Below are positions 14,771 through 22,347 of a stretch of DNA of 24,424 nucleotides, one piece after another. The notes below the pieces were generated by a model, which ran no database searches, was not told the origin of the DNA, and worked only from the letters and a program-made list of their open reading frames with translations. The stretch spans positions 1 through 24,424 of the forward strand of contig PFKL01000153.1 in assembly GCA_002784245.1 (NCBI GenBank), in the 5' to 3' direction. The translations under genes and the position numbers were made by a program. Source of the stretch: Comamonadaceae bacterium CG_4_10_14_3_um_filter_60_75 (lineage in GTDB: Bacteria; Pseudomonadota; Gammaproteobacteria; Burkholderiales; Burkholderiaceae_C). How positions within the stretch are numbered: the stretch's first letter is position 1; each line of letters begins with the position of its first letter.

Positions 14771-15973
14771 TCAGTGCAGCAGTTCGGCAGCTAGGCCGGC
14801 GTCTCCCAGCGCTTGCATTACGTCCTGAATATGCTGCGGCCCGCGGGTCTGGATCACCAGTTCAATAGCGACGTTTTGCGCTGCCAGTGTGGTGAAGGCG
14901 CGCTGGTGGTGTACCTCGTTGATGTTGGCGCCCGCGGCAGCGACGGTGGCGGTGATGGTGGCCAGCGTGCCGGGCACGTCGCGCGCGCTCACGCGCAGGC
15001 GCGCCAGCCGCCCGGCGCGCACCATGCCACGTTCGATGATCGAGGCCAGCAGCAGCGGGTCAATATTGCCGCCGCACAGCACCAGCCCCACCGTCTTGCC
15101 CCGGAACAGGTCCGGGTAGCGCAGCAGCGCTGCCAGCGCCGCGGCGCCAGCGCCTTCGACCAGCGTTTTTTCAACTTCCAGCAACAGCACGATCGCTTGC
15201 TCGATGTCGCCCTCGTCCACCAGTACCAGGTCACTGACCAGGCGGCGAATGATCGCTTGCGGTAACAGGCCTGGTGTACCCACGGCAATGCCTTCGGCAA
15301 TGCTGCTGGCGCCTTGCGGGTGGTGCGTGCCCTTGATGGCGTTGACCATGCCAGGAAAGCGCGTGGTTTGTACGCCGATGATCTCGATGTCCGGCTTGAG
15401 CGCCTTGGCCGCCGTGGCCATGCCGGCGATCAGACCGCCGCCGCCAACGGCCACGACCAGCAGGTCCAGATTGGGCACTTCGTCGAGCATCTCCAGCGCC
15501 ACCGTGCCCTGGCCGGCGACGATGTCGGCGTCGTCGTAGGGGTGCACGAAGACCAGTTTTTGCTGTTCGGCCAGCGCCAGTGCATGGCTGCGTGCCTCGT
15601 CCAGGGTGTCGCCGTGCAGCACGATCTCGGCACCAAAGCCGCGCGTGCGTTCGACCTTCACGCCGGGCGTAAAGCGTGGCATCACGATCACCGCGCGGAT
15701 GCCCAGGCGCTGCGCGTGGTAGGCCACGCCTTGGGCATGGTTGCCCGCGCTCATGGCGATCACGCCACGTGCGCGTTCCTCGGGCTTGAGTTGTGCCAAT
15801 TTGTTGCAGGCGCCGCGCTCCTTGAACGATGCGGTGAACTGCAGGTTTTCAAACTTCAGAAAGACCTTGGCGCCGGTGATGTCAGACAGCGTGTGCGACG
15901 CCACGCACGGTGTGCGCAGCACATGGTCTTGTAGCCGTGTGGCGGCACGTTGGATCGATTCAAAGTCAAGCAT
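14771..15973 (-). CDS. ilvA: Threonine ammonia-lyase (threonine deaminase) with one ACT domain
   Basis: This PLP enzyme converts threonine to 2-oxobutanoate and ammonia, the first step of isoleucine synthesis or of threonine catabolism. The catalytic lysine is K51 in 'FTASFKERGA'; the PLP phosphate loop is 'GGGGLIAG' (177-184); 'SAGNHAQGVAYHA' (75-87) is also typical. The C-terminal ~75 residues ('VSARDVPGTLATITATVAAA' onward) form a single ACT-type domain. At 400 residues it is the short form, shorter than the ~510-residue IlvA with two ACT-like domains. It may be allosterically regulated differently or be a catabolic-type enzyme. The gene is divergent from the first GGDEF gene and has no clear ribosome site. 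Confidence 0.92.
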   Translation of the reverse strand: MLDFESIQRAATRLQDHVLRTPCVASHTLSDITGAKVFLKFENLQFTASFKERGACNKLAQLKPEERARGVIAMSAGNHAQGVAYHAQRLGIRAVIVMPRFTPGVKVERTRGFGAEIVLHGDTLDEARSHALALAEQQKLVFVHPYDDADIVAGQGTVALEMLDEVPNLDLLVVAVGGGGLIAGMATAAKALKPDIEIIGVQTTRFPGMVNAIKGTHHPQGASSIAEGIAVGTPGLLPQAIIRRLVSDLVLVDEGDIEQAIVLLLEVEKTLVEGAGAAALAALLRYPDLFRGKTVGLVLCGGNIDPLLLASIIERGMVRAGRLARLRVSARDVPGTLATITATVAAAGANINEVHHQRAFTTLAAQNVAIELVIQTRGPQHIQDVMQALGDAGLAAELLH

Positions 15974-16013
15974 GTTTCAGTTTCAAGTCGGTAGATATCA
16001 CCCGAACGGGGGA

Positions 16014-16042
16014 TTGGATCAGCCTATGTAAGTGGTTAAAGT
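16014..16042 (+). promoter_or_regulatory. Candidate sigma-70 promoter of the first GGDEF gene
   Basis: TTGGAT (16014-16019) and TAAAGT (16037-16042) are separated by exactly 17 bases in the intergenic region divergent from ilvA. The start of transcription would be near 16049, leaving a leader of about 105 bases before the ATG at 16155. The leader holds a G-rich then T-rich run (16093-16109, GGGGGGCC then T7). Confidence 0.45.
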
Positions 16043-16154
16043 AGAACACCCTCGTACACTACTTGCCTTGGCTTGCCTGCGCTCGCGTTGCCGGGGGGCC
16101 TTTTTTTCCAGAGACAGCGCGATTTACTGCCGTTCATTTTCGCGGCAATTGGCC

Positions 16155-19100
16155 ATGAGATCAGTTCTTGGTTTGAAACACTCTGTCAAAGCACGCGTGA
16201 CCTTGGTCACGCTGCTGGTGCTGGTGGTTGGTCTGTGGGTGTTGGCGGGGTACGCCACATCGTTGCTGCGCCGCGACATTGAACAGCGTGCCAGCGTTGC
16301 CCAAAACACCTCGGTGGTGTTGCTGGCCAATCAGATCAACGAGCAGCTCATCATCCGGCTGCAAACCCTTGACGCAGTGGCCAAAGGCATCACCGCAGAG
16401 CAGCAGTTTGAACCAGCCTTGCTGCAGGCCGCGTTGCAAGAGCGCGCGCTGTTGCCCACCTTGTTCAACGGCGGCGCGTTGGTGTTTGATGAGGACGGCG
16501 CGGTGTTGGTGAGCATACCCACCCAGGCCGGGCGCCAGGCACCGCGCCTGGCGTTGACGCCAGCAAACAAGACGGTTCTCAACCAGCTGACACGCGCGGT
16601 CGTCGCGCCGCCCTCACTGGGTCCGTTGCGGCAGGTGCCCGTGCTGAGCCTGGTGGCACCGCTGCCGACGGTAGGCGCGAGCCCCAAGCGTTGGCTGGCC
16701 GGCATCATTGAACTGCGGGGCAACAGTTTTCTCGACCACCTGGGCGCCTTGTTCCCCGAGCGCACCAGCAGTCTGATGGTGGTGGCGGGCGAGCAGCGCG
16801 TGATTGTGGCCGCGACCGATCCGCTGCGTGCCATGACCCGCAGCCCGACAACTGGCGTTGAACCAGATGTCGACGCCGCGATGACCGGTGCGACGGGCAC
16901 GCACATCGTCGCTAGCGCGAAAGGCGTGCCTGTTTTGCTGTCGGTGGCTGCAATCCCGGCGGCCAATTGGCATCTGGCGGGCCGGTTGCCCTTGAGTGAG
17001 GTATTTGGCCCGATTGAACAAGTGCAGCAGCAGCTGTTGCTGGTGGCAGCGTTGCTGACGTTGATCACAGGCGGTGCCACCTGGTGGTATTTACGGCGTC
17101 AGTTCAAACCCCTGGTGGCTGCTGCGGATACCTTGGCACAGTTGTCCAATACAGAGAAGCCAACCCAAGCCAAGGGTGACGAGGTTGGGCTGCTGATGGC
17201 GCGCATCAACCAGCTGCTGGCGCAGATTCGCGAGCGCGAGCGCGAGCTTGACGTGCAGACCGACGAGCTCACCCAGATTAACCAGCAGCTGCAAGCGATC
17301 CTGCAACACGTGCCGCAACTGGTTTGGCTCAAAGACCTGCAGGGGCGCTACATCACCTGCAATGCGCGTTTTGAGGCGTTTTTTGACCTGCCCGTAGCCA
17401 GCGTACAGGGCCGATCGGACGACGATTTTTTTTCGCCAGAGCAGGCGCAGTTGTACCGTGAGGACGATCAGATTTGCCTGCAATCGCGCACCATGATGAC
17501 GACGCAGCGCTGGCTCGCCTCGGCCGAGAGCGCGCACGAGGTTTTGCTTGAGGTCAACAAAATCGCCTTGCATGACGCGCAGGGCCGCGTGCAGGCGCTT
17601 CTGGGTATTGGCCAGGACATTACCGAACGCTGGCGCTTGTCCCAGTTCGGACAACTCCGCAGTAAGGTGCTGGAGTTGGTGGTGCAGGACGGTGCGTTGC
17701 CGCTGCTGTTGCAAACGCTAGCGGACGGTTTGCACGGACTGCGCGCCGATTGGTCTTGCGCCCTGTTCCTGGTGCAGGCCGAGTCAGAGCCGGCACGCCT
17801 GCGGGTCATGGCTTCGGCTGGGCTGGATGAAGATTTTGTCCATGCGCTCGACGGCTTGGTGGTGAGTGATGGTATCTGCAGCTGTGCCACAGCGGCCAGC
17901 AGTGGCAAACGGGTAGTGGTCAGTGACTTGGCCAAAAGTGAGACCACCAAGGACTACCGTGAGCGCGCGCAGAGAGCAGGTTTGGGCGCCAGTTGGTCGC
18001 AACCGCTGTTTGACGTGCAGCGCAAGGTCATTGGCGTGTTTTCTGTGTACCAGAAGGCCGCTTTGGCGCCCAATGTGCGCGATGTGGACTTGCTGGTCCA
18101 GCTGACGCGGCTGGCAGAAATCGCGCTGGAGCGCGCCCACGCGGGTGAACGGCTGCGCGCCAGCGAATCGAGCTTTCGGGCGCTGACCGAAAACACCCCC
18201 GAGGCAGTGGTGGTCCACCGTTTGGGCACTGTCGTGTACGCCAACCCGGCGGCGGTGCAATTGTTTGGCGCAAATTCACTCGCTGACTTGCTGAGCAAGT
18301 CGACAACTGACCTGGTGGCGCCTGAATTCCAGTCACAGCAGGCGGCGCGCATGCGTGCGCTGCAGTGTGGTGACGCATTGACCGCGACGGAGGAGTCGCG
18401 ATTTGTGCGGCTCGATGGCAGCGCCTTTGACGTGGAAGTGCAGGGCACGGCCATCGTCTTCGATGGTCAACCGGCCATCCATGTGTCGATCCGCGACGTG
18501 ACCCAACGTGCGCAGACACGCCGTCAACTGCAATTGGCTGCCAGCGTCTTTGAACACGCGCTTGAAGGCATTCTGATCACCACTGCCAGTGGCAACATTG
18601 TTGATGTGAATGCTGCGTTTACCCGCATCACGGGCTACGAGCGCCGGGACGTCTTGGGCAAAAATCCGCGGCTGCTGCAGTCCGGGCGCCACGATGCGTT
18701 GTTTTACCAGTCCATGTGGGGAGACCTGTTGCGCGATGGTGTCTGGTCGGGTGAATTGTCCAACCGGCGCAAGGACGGGCAGGTGTACACGCAGATGCTG
18801 CACGTCAGCGCCGTGCGCGACAAGCAGGGTGCAGTGCTGCATTACGTCGGCCTGTTTGCAGACATCACTGCGCGCAAGGACCAGGAAGAGCGGCTGAATT
18901 ACCTGGCCCACTTTGATTCGCTCACTGGCTTGCCCAACCGTGCCTTGCACGCCGACCGGCTGCGGCAGGCGATGGCCAACGTGATGCGGCGGCAGAAGAA
19001 ACTTGGCGTTGCTTTTGTCGACCTCGATGGTTTCAAGACGGTCAACGACGAATCCGGTCACGACGCCGGTGACCAGGTGTTGATCACAGTGGCCAACCGG

Positions 19101-19418
19101 ATGCGCCAGGCGCTGCGCGAGGTGGATACCTTGTCGCGCATTGGCGGCGACGAATTTGCCGCCATCATTGTTGATCTGGACTACGAGAGTGACTGTGATC
19201 CCCTGTTGCATCGTTTATTGATCGCCGCCAACGAACCCGTGCTGTTCAACGGACAACAACTGCAGGTCTCAGCCAGTGTGGGCGTGACGTTTTATCCGCA
19301 GCACGAAGACACGTCGCCAGACCAGCTCATGCGCCAGGCCGATCAGGCCATGTACCAGGCCAAGCGCAAGGGCAAGAACCGGATGCAGGTATCGGGTTTT
19401 GCGGATTTGCCCGAATAA
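16155..19418 (+). CDS. Membrane-anchored sensor diguanylate cyclase (HAMP-PAS-GAF-PAS-PAS-GGDEF)
   Basis: The protein has 1087 residues. A first membrane segment (about 15-37) and a second (291-313) enclose a ~250-residue periplasmic sensor region of no recognised type. A HAMP-like linker follows (315-365), then PAS (375-495), GAF (502-660), PAS (673-785), PAS (793-910) and GGDEF (913-1080). The active site is intact ('RIGGDEF', near 997), and the inhibitory I-site REVD lies five residues before it. It is therefore predicted to make c-di-GMP with product inhibition. No EAL domain is present. The open frame extends to a GTG at 16032, but that start would overlap the promoter and adds no family sequence, so ATG 16155 is preferred. 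Confidence 0.9.
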   Translation: MRSVLGLKHSVKARVTLVTLLVLVVGLWVLAGYATSLLRRDIEQRASVAQNTSVVLLANQINEQLIIRLQTLDAVAKGITAEQQFEPALLQAALQERALLPTLFNGGALVFDEDGAVLVSIPTQAGRQAPRLALTPANKTVLNQLTRAVVAPPSLGPLRQVPVLSLVAPLPTVGASPKRWLAGIIELRGNSFLDHLGALFPERTSSLMVVAGEQRVIVAATDPLRAMTRSPTTGVEPDVDAAMTGATGTHIVASAKGVPVLLSVAAIPAANWHLAGRLPLSEVFGPIEQVQQQLLLVAALLTLITGGATWWYLRRQFKPLVAAADTLAQLSNTEKPTQAKGDEVGLLMARINQLLAQIRERERELDVQTDELTQINQQLQAILQHVPQLVWLKDLQGRYITCNARFEAFFDLPVASVQGRSDDDFFSPEQAQLYREDDQICLQSRTMMTTQRWLASAESAHEVLLEVNKIALHDAQGRVQALLGIGQDITERWRLSQFGQLRSKVLELVVQDGALPLLLQTLADGLHGLRADWSCALFLVQAESEPARLRVMASAGLDEDFVHALDGLVVSDGICSCATAASSGKRVVVSDLAKSETTKDYRERAQRAGLGASWSQPLFDVQRKVIGVFSVYQKAALAPNVRDVDLLVQLTRLAEIALERAHAGERLRASESSFRALTENTPEAVVVHRLGTVVYANPAAVQLFGANSLADLLSKSTTDLVAPEFQSQQAARMRALQCGDALTATEESRFVRLDGSAFDVEVQGTAIVFDGQPAIHVSIRDVTQRAQTRRQLQLAASVFEHALEGILITTASGNIVDVNAAFTRITGYERRDVLGKNPRLLQSGRHDALFYQSMWGDLLRDGVWSGELSNRRKDGQVYTQMLHVSAVRDKQGAVLHYVGLFADITARKDQEERLNYLAHFDSLTGLPNRALHADRLRQAMANVMRRQKKLGVAFVDLDGFKTVNDESGHDAGDQVLITVANRMRQALREVDTLSRIGGDEFAAIIVDLDYESDCDPLLHRLLIAANEPVLFNGQQLQVSASVGVTFYPQHEDTSPDQLMRQADQAMYQAKRKGKNRMQVSGFADLPE

Positions 19419-19481
19419 ATCGGTCAGACAATTTGACTGTTGGGCAGCGCTTGTGTCGAAAGCCCGACAGCGGCAGCGCAA

Positions 19482-20138
19482 TCAGGCTGCCGCTGCACAG
19501 TGAAAAACCCGTCGACAGCAAGGGTGGCGCATGCGCTCACGCCACGCCGCGCCTTGACGCGACTCGGCGCTGGAGCGTTGCCACAAGTTGATGCCGCCAT
19601 CCACCGCCATTTGCGCCAGGCTTTGTCCACGCGCTTGTGCTTTCCGCGTTTTGGCCGCGTTATAGCTGCTGACGCCGACGTACAACGCCTTGCCTTGCTG
19701 CACCGCGCTGACCAGTGCGCCGCAGGTTTCTTCCAGCGGTGTGTCGGGGTCATAACGGTGCGAGTAAAAAATATCAACGTAGTCCAAGCCCAAGCGCTGC
19801 AGGCTTTTGTCCAGGCTGGCGAGCAGGTATTTGCGTGAGCCGCCGCCCTGGCCGTAGGGCCCGGGCCACATGTCGTAACCGGCTTTGGTCGAGATGACCA
19901 ACTGGTCACGGTATGGTTTGAGGTCGCGCCGCAGATGGGCGCCAAAGTTGCTTTCAGCGCTGCCATAAGGCGGGCCATAGTTGTTGGCCAGGTCAAAGTG
20001 GGTGATGCCAGCATCAAACGCTGTACGCAACATGTCGCGCTGTGTGGCCAGTGGCGTGGCATCACCAAAGTTGTGCCACCAGCCAAGGGTGATGGCGGGC
20101 AGTTGCAGGCCACTGTCGCCGCAGCGGCGGTAAGCCAT
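19482..20138 (-). pseudogene. Decayed YghZ-type aldo/keto reductase with two internal deletions
   Basis: The first ~164 residues match YghZ-like aldo/keto reductases (L-glyceraldehyde 3-phosphate reductase type). The start is 'MAYRRCGDSGLQLPAITLGW' and the catalytic tetrad is visible as D49, Y54, K85 and H127. After 'YVGVSSYNAAKT' the sequence jumps to 'RGQSLAQMA' (170-178), which in full-length relatives lies about 100 residues later. It then jumps to 'DGGINLWQRSSAE' (180-192), which resembles the extreme C-terminus of YghZ ('DGELNLWQ'). The family stop is lost and ~25 unrelated residues follow. Total is 218 residues against ~345 for the family. The missing part contains the NADPH-binding C-terminal region, so activity is unlikely. 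Both jumps keep the reading frame. Confidence 0.75.
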
Positions 20139-20176
20139 ATTGTCGTAACGGGTCGGGTGGGCTGTGTAAGTCAGGT

Positions 20177-20240
20177 CTTAAGGATAAAAATAGCCTCTAT
20201 TCCTTAAGAAGAAAGCGCTAGGCGCTATCTATTCGGAAGC
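20177..20240. repeat. Short palindromic repeat, copy D, downstream of the second GGDEF gene
   Basis: CTTAAGGA (20177-20184) and TCCTTAAG (20201-20208) are perfect 8-bp arms. AGCGC-TAG-GCGCT (20214-20226) is a second hairpin. The stretch GATAAAAATAGCCTC resembles the GATCAAAAAGGCATC end of copy A, and the AAAGCGC part resembles its other half. It overlaps the stop codon of the minus-strand GGDEF gene (20229-20231). Read on the minus strand, the small hairpin is followed by TTTCTTCTT and could act as a weak terminator. Confidence 0.55.
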
Positions 20241-22268
20241 TGATAAGCCGTCGTGAAAGAACTGGACGCGGTTGCGCCCTGCGTCTTTGGCGTGGTACAT
20301 GGCGATGTCGGCGTTCTTGACGAGTGCGCTCTCGTTGGCGCCGTGCTGCGGGAACATGGCAACGCCCACGCTTGATGAAATGGACACCGTGTGTTCACCC
20401 AATTCAAACGGCTGCTCTAGCGCAGCGCGGATCTTGGTGGCCACCGTCATCGCGTCTTGCTCAGACTCGACATCATGCAGCATCACCACAAACTCGTCGC
20501 CACCGACGCGTGCCACCGTGTCGGAATCGCGCAGCACGCACTGGCGCAGCCGCTTGGCCACCGCACGCAGCAGTTGGTCGCCCGCCGGGTGGCCAAGTTC
20601 GTCGTTGACGGGCTTGAATTTGTCGAGATCGATGAACATCAGTGCCAGGTGACGGTTGTCGCGTTGTGCAGAAGCGATGGCCTGTGTCAATCGGTCGCCG
20701 AAGAGCACCCGGTTGGGCAGGTCGGTCAGTACGTCGTAATGTGCCAGGTGGTGCATGCGCTCTTCACTGGCCTTGCGTTCGGAAATATCCGAAAACACCG
20801 CGACGTAGTGTGTCACCTGCCCTTTGGTATCGCAGACGCGCTTGATCGACAGCCATTCCACGTACAGCTGACCGCTCTTGCGCCGGTTGCGGATCTCGCC
20901 GTGCCAGCCGCCCTGTGTGTTGATTTGCTGCCACATGTCCTGGTAGAACGCCCGGTCATGCGTGCCAGAGGCCAGCAGGCTCGGTGTCTTGCCGATCACG
21001 TCGCGCTGCGTGTAACCGGTGATGATGGTAAACGCCGGATTCACCGAAACGATGGTGTTGTCGGCGTCGGTGACGGTGACCGCTTCGTCGACCGTCTGCA
21101 GTACGGTGGAGGACAGTTGCAGCTCTTGCTCGCGCGCGTGGCGCTCGGAGATGTCGCTGTGCGTGCCAATCATGCGCAGCGGCCTTCCCTGCGCGTCGCG
21201 GCTGACCACCATGCCACGCGACTGCACCCATTTCCAGCTTCCGTTCTTGCTCTGCATGCGCCGCTCACTGACGTAGGTCGATGTAGCGCCGCGAAAATAC
21301 GCGTCGCGGTCGGCAAGCACCTGCGGCAAGTCATCCGGGTGGACGCGCGCGTCCCAAGGCTCATTGCGGTCGGCCAGGTCAGCGTCGGAAAAACCGTACA
21401 TCTCTTTGTAGCGACTGGAAAACACAACTTCACCGCTGGTCAGGTTGCGGTCCCAGACGCCGTCGCCAGAACCCTCGAGTGCAAATTTCCAGCGCTCCTC
21501 AGCCTCGGCCAGCGCCGCCTGCACCTTTTGGCGTTCCCTGCCCTGTGCTGTCAGCTTGTCCTGCGCGCGTTTGACAATCGAAAAAACCACCAGGTACAGT
21601 AAGGCCAGCAAGCCGATCACCGCGCCGACCAGTTCGATTTGGCGCTTGCGGATTTCTTTAACCAGGCCGGTGGCGTCACGGTAGATCTCGAACACACCAG
21701 TTACTTGCCCAGTCGCCGGGTCAAAGCGCGGGATGTAGCTTTCCACCATATCCTGGTTGGTGAGTTCGCCCTCGAAAGTACTGAGCTGGTCATGGTGCAC
21801 CAGCGCCGAACTGCTCTGCCCTTGCAGCGCGGCGATGACGCCGGCGTTGGCGCTTTTGTCCTGGCCGATCTGGCGCAAGTCGGTCGAGTAGATGGTGCGG
21901 CCCTTGAGGTCGTAGACCTTGATCTTGAAAATCTTGGTGCCTTCAAGCAGCTTTTTGATGTGCTGATCAATCTCTGCGATATGGGGACTGGCTGCCAGTT
22001 GGTCGCTGGGCAGAGGTGCTGTTATCGTGATCAACGGGTCAAAATGGTCATCCCAGGTCTCGTTGGCAATGATGCGCGCGTGGTTGACGTGCTCGCTTTG
22101 GTAGCCGTTGACCAGGTTGTCGACCGACAGGGTTTTGAAGACGTAGCCGAGCAAAACGGCCACCACCAAAAACGCAACCAGGCTGGCGGTGCTGAAAAAG
22201 CGCAGCAGACGCAAATCTTCCGCGCCGCTGGCGCGGGTGGATGGTGGGGTGTCGGTAGGTTTGTCCAA
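20229..22268 (-). CDS. Membrane-anchored sensor diguanylate cyclase (PAS-PAS-GGDEF)
   Basis: The protein has 679 residues. Two membrane segments (about 27-46 and 210-232) bound a ~160-residue periplasmic sensor region. Two PAS domains follow (about 257-380 with 'WDARVHPDDLPQVL', and 385-505 with 'NPAFTIITGYTQRDVIGKTP'), then GGDEF (515-675). The active site 'RVGGDEF' (near 588) is intact and an I-site RDSD lies five residues upstream, so c-di-GMP synthesis with feedback inhibition is predicted. No EAL domain is present. The start is a TTG; GGAGA seven bases upstream supports it, and no in-frame ATG precedes the first membrane segment. Copy D of the short repeat overlaps its 3' end. Confidence 0.9.
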   Translation of the reverse strand: MDKPTDTPPSTRASGAEDLRLLRFFSTASLVAFLVVAVLLGYVFKTLSVDNLVNGYQSEHVNHARIIANETWDDHFDPLITITAPLPSDQLAASPHIAEIDQHIKKLLEGTKIFKIKVYDLKGRTIYSTDLRQIGQDKSANAGVIAALQGQSSSALVHHDQLSTFEGELTNQDMVESYIPRFDPATGQVTGVFEIYRDATGLVKEIRKRQIELVGAVIGLLALLYLVVFSIVKRAQDKLTAQGRERQKVQAALAEAEERWKFALEGSGDGVWDRNLTSGEVVFSSRYKEMYGFSDADLADRNEPWDARVHPDDLPQVLADRDAYFRGATSTYVSERRMQSKNGSWKWVQSRGMVVSRDAQGRPLRMIGTHSDISERHAREQELQLSSTVLQTVDEAVTVTDADNTIVSVNPAFTIITGYTQRDVIGKTPSLLASGTHDRAFYQDMWQQINTQGGWHGEIRNRRKSGQLYVEWLSIKRVCDTKGQVTHYVAVFSDISERKASEERMHHLAHYDVLTDLPNRVLFGDRLTQAIASAQRDNRHLALMFIDLDKFKPVNDELGHPAGDQLLRAVAKRLRQCVLRDSDTVARVGGDEFVVMLHDVESEQDAMTVATKIRAALEQPFELGEHTVSISSSVGVAMFPQHGANESALVKNADIAMYHAKDAGRNRVQFFHDGLSASE

Positions 22269-22347
22269 CGGCTATCTCCATCGACCCGGTTAGTGAGACC
22301 TTGGTCGGCTGGATGGGGATCAGGTGCAGGATTTTGCCCTATAAATC

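Noticed and set aside
16032..16154. Upstream GTG start for the first GGDEF protein
   Set aside because: The extension overlaps the candidate promoter, is rich in Arg and Cys without family resemblance, and the ATG at 16155 places the membrane segment at the usual distance.
19424..19540. Alternate-frame stretch after the aldo/keto reductase remnant that reads like thioredoxin reductase ('GVSACAT')
   Set aside because: The match is a few residues, the redox CxxC is missing and nothing else of that family follows; coincidence is more likely.
20457..21602. Long plus-strand open frame (381 codons) opposite the second GGDEF gene
   Set aside because: Antisense shadow of a gene with clear PAS and GGDEF motifs; no domain-like features in the translation.
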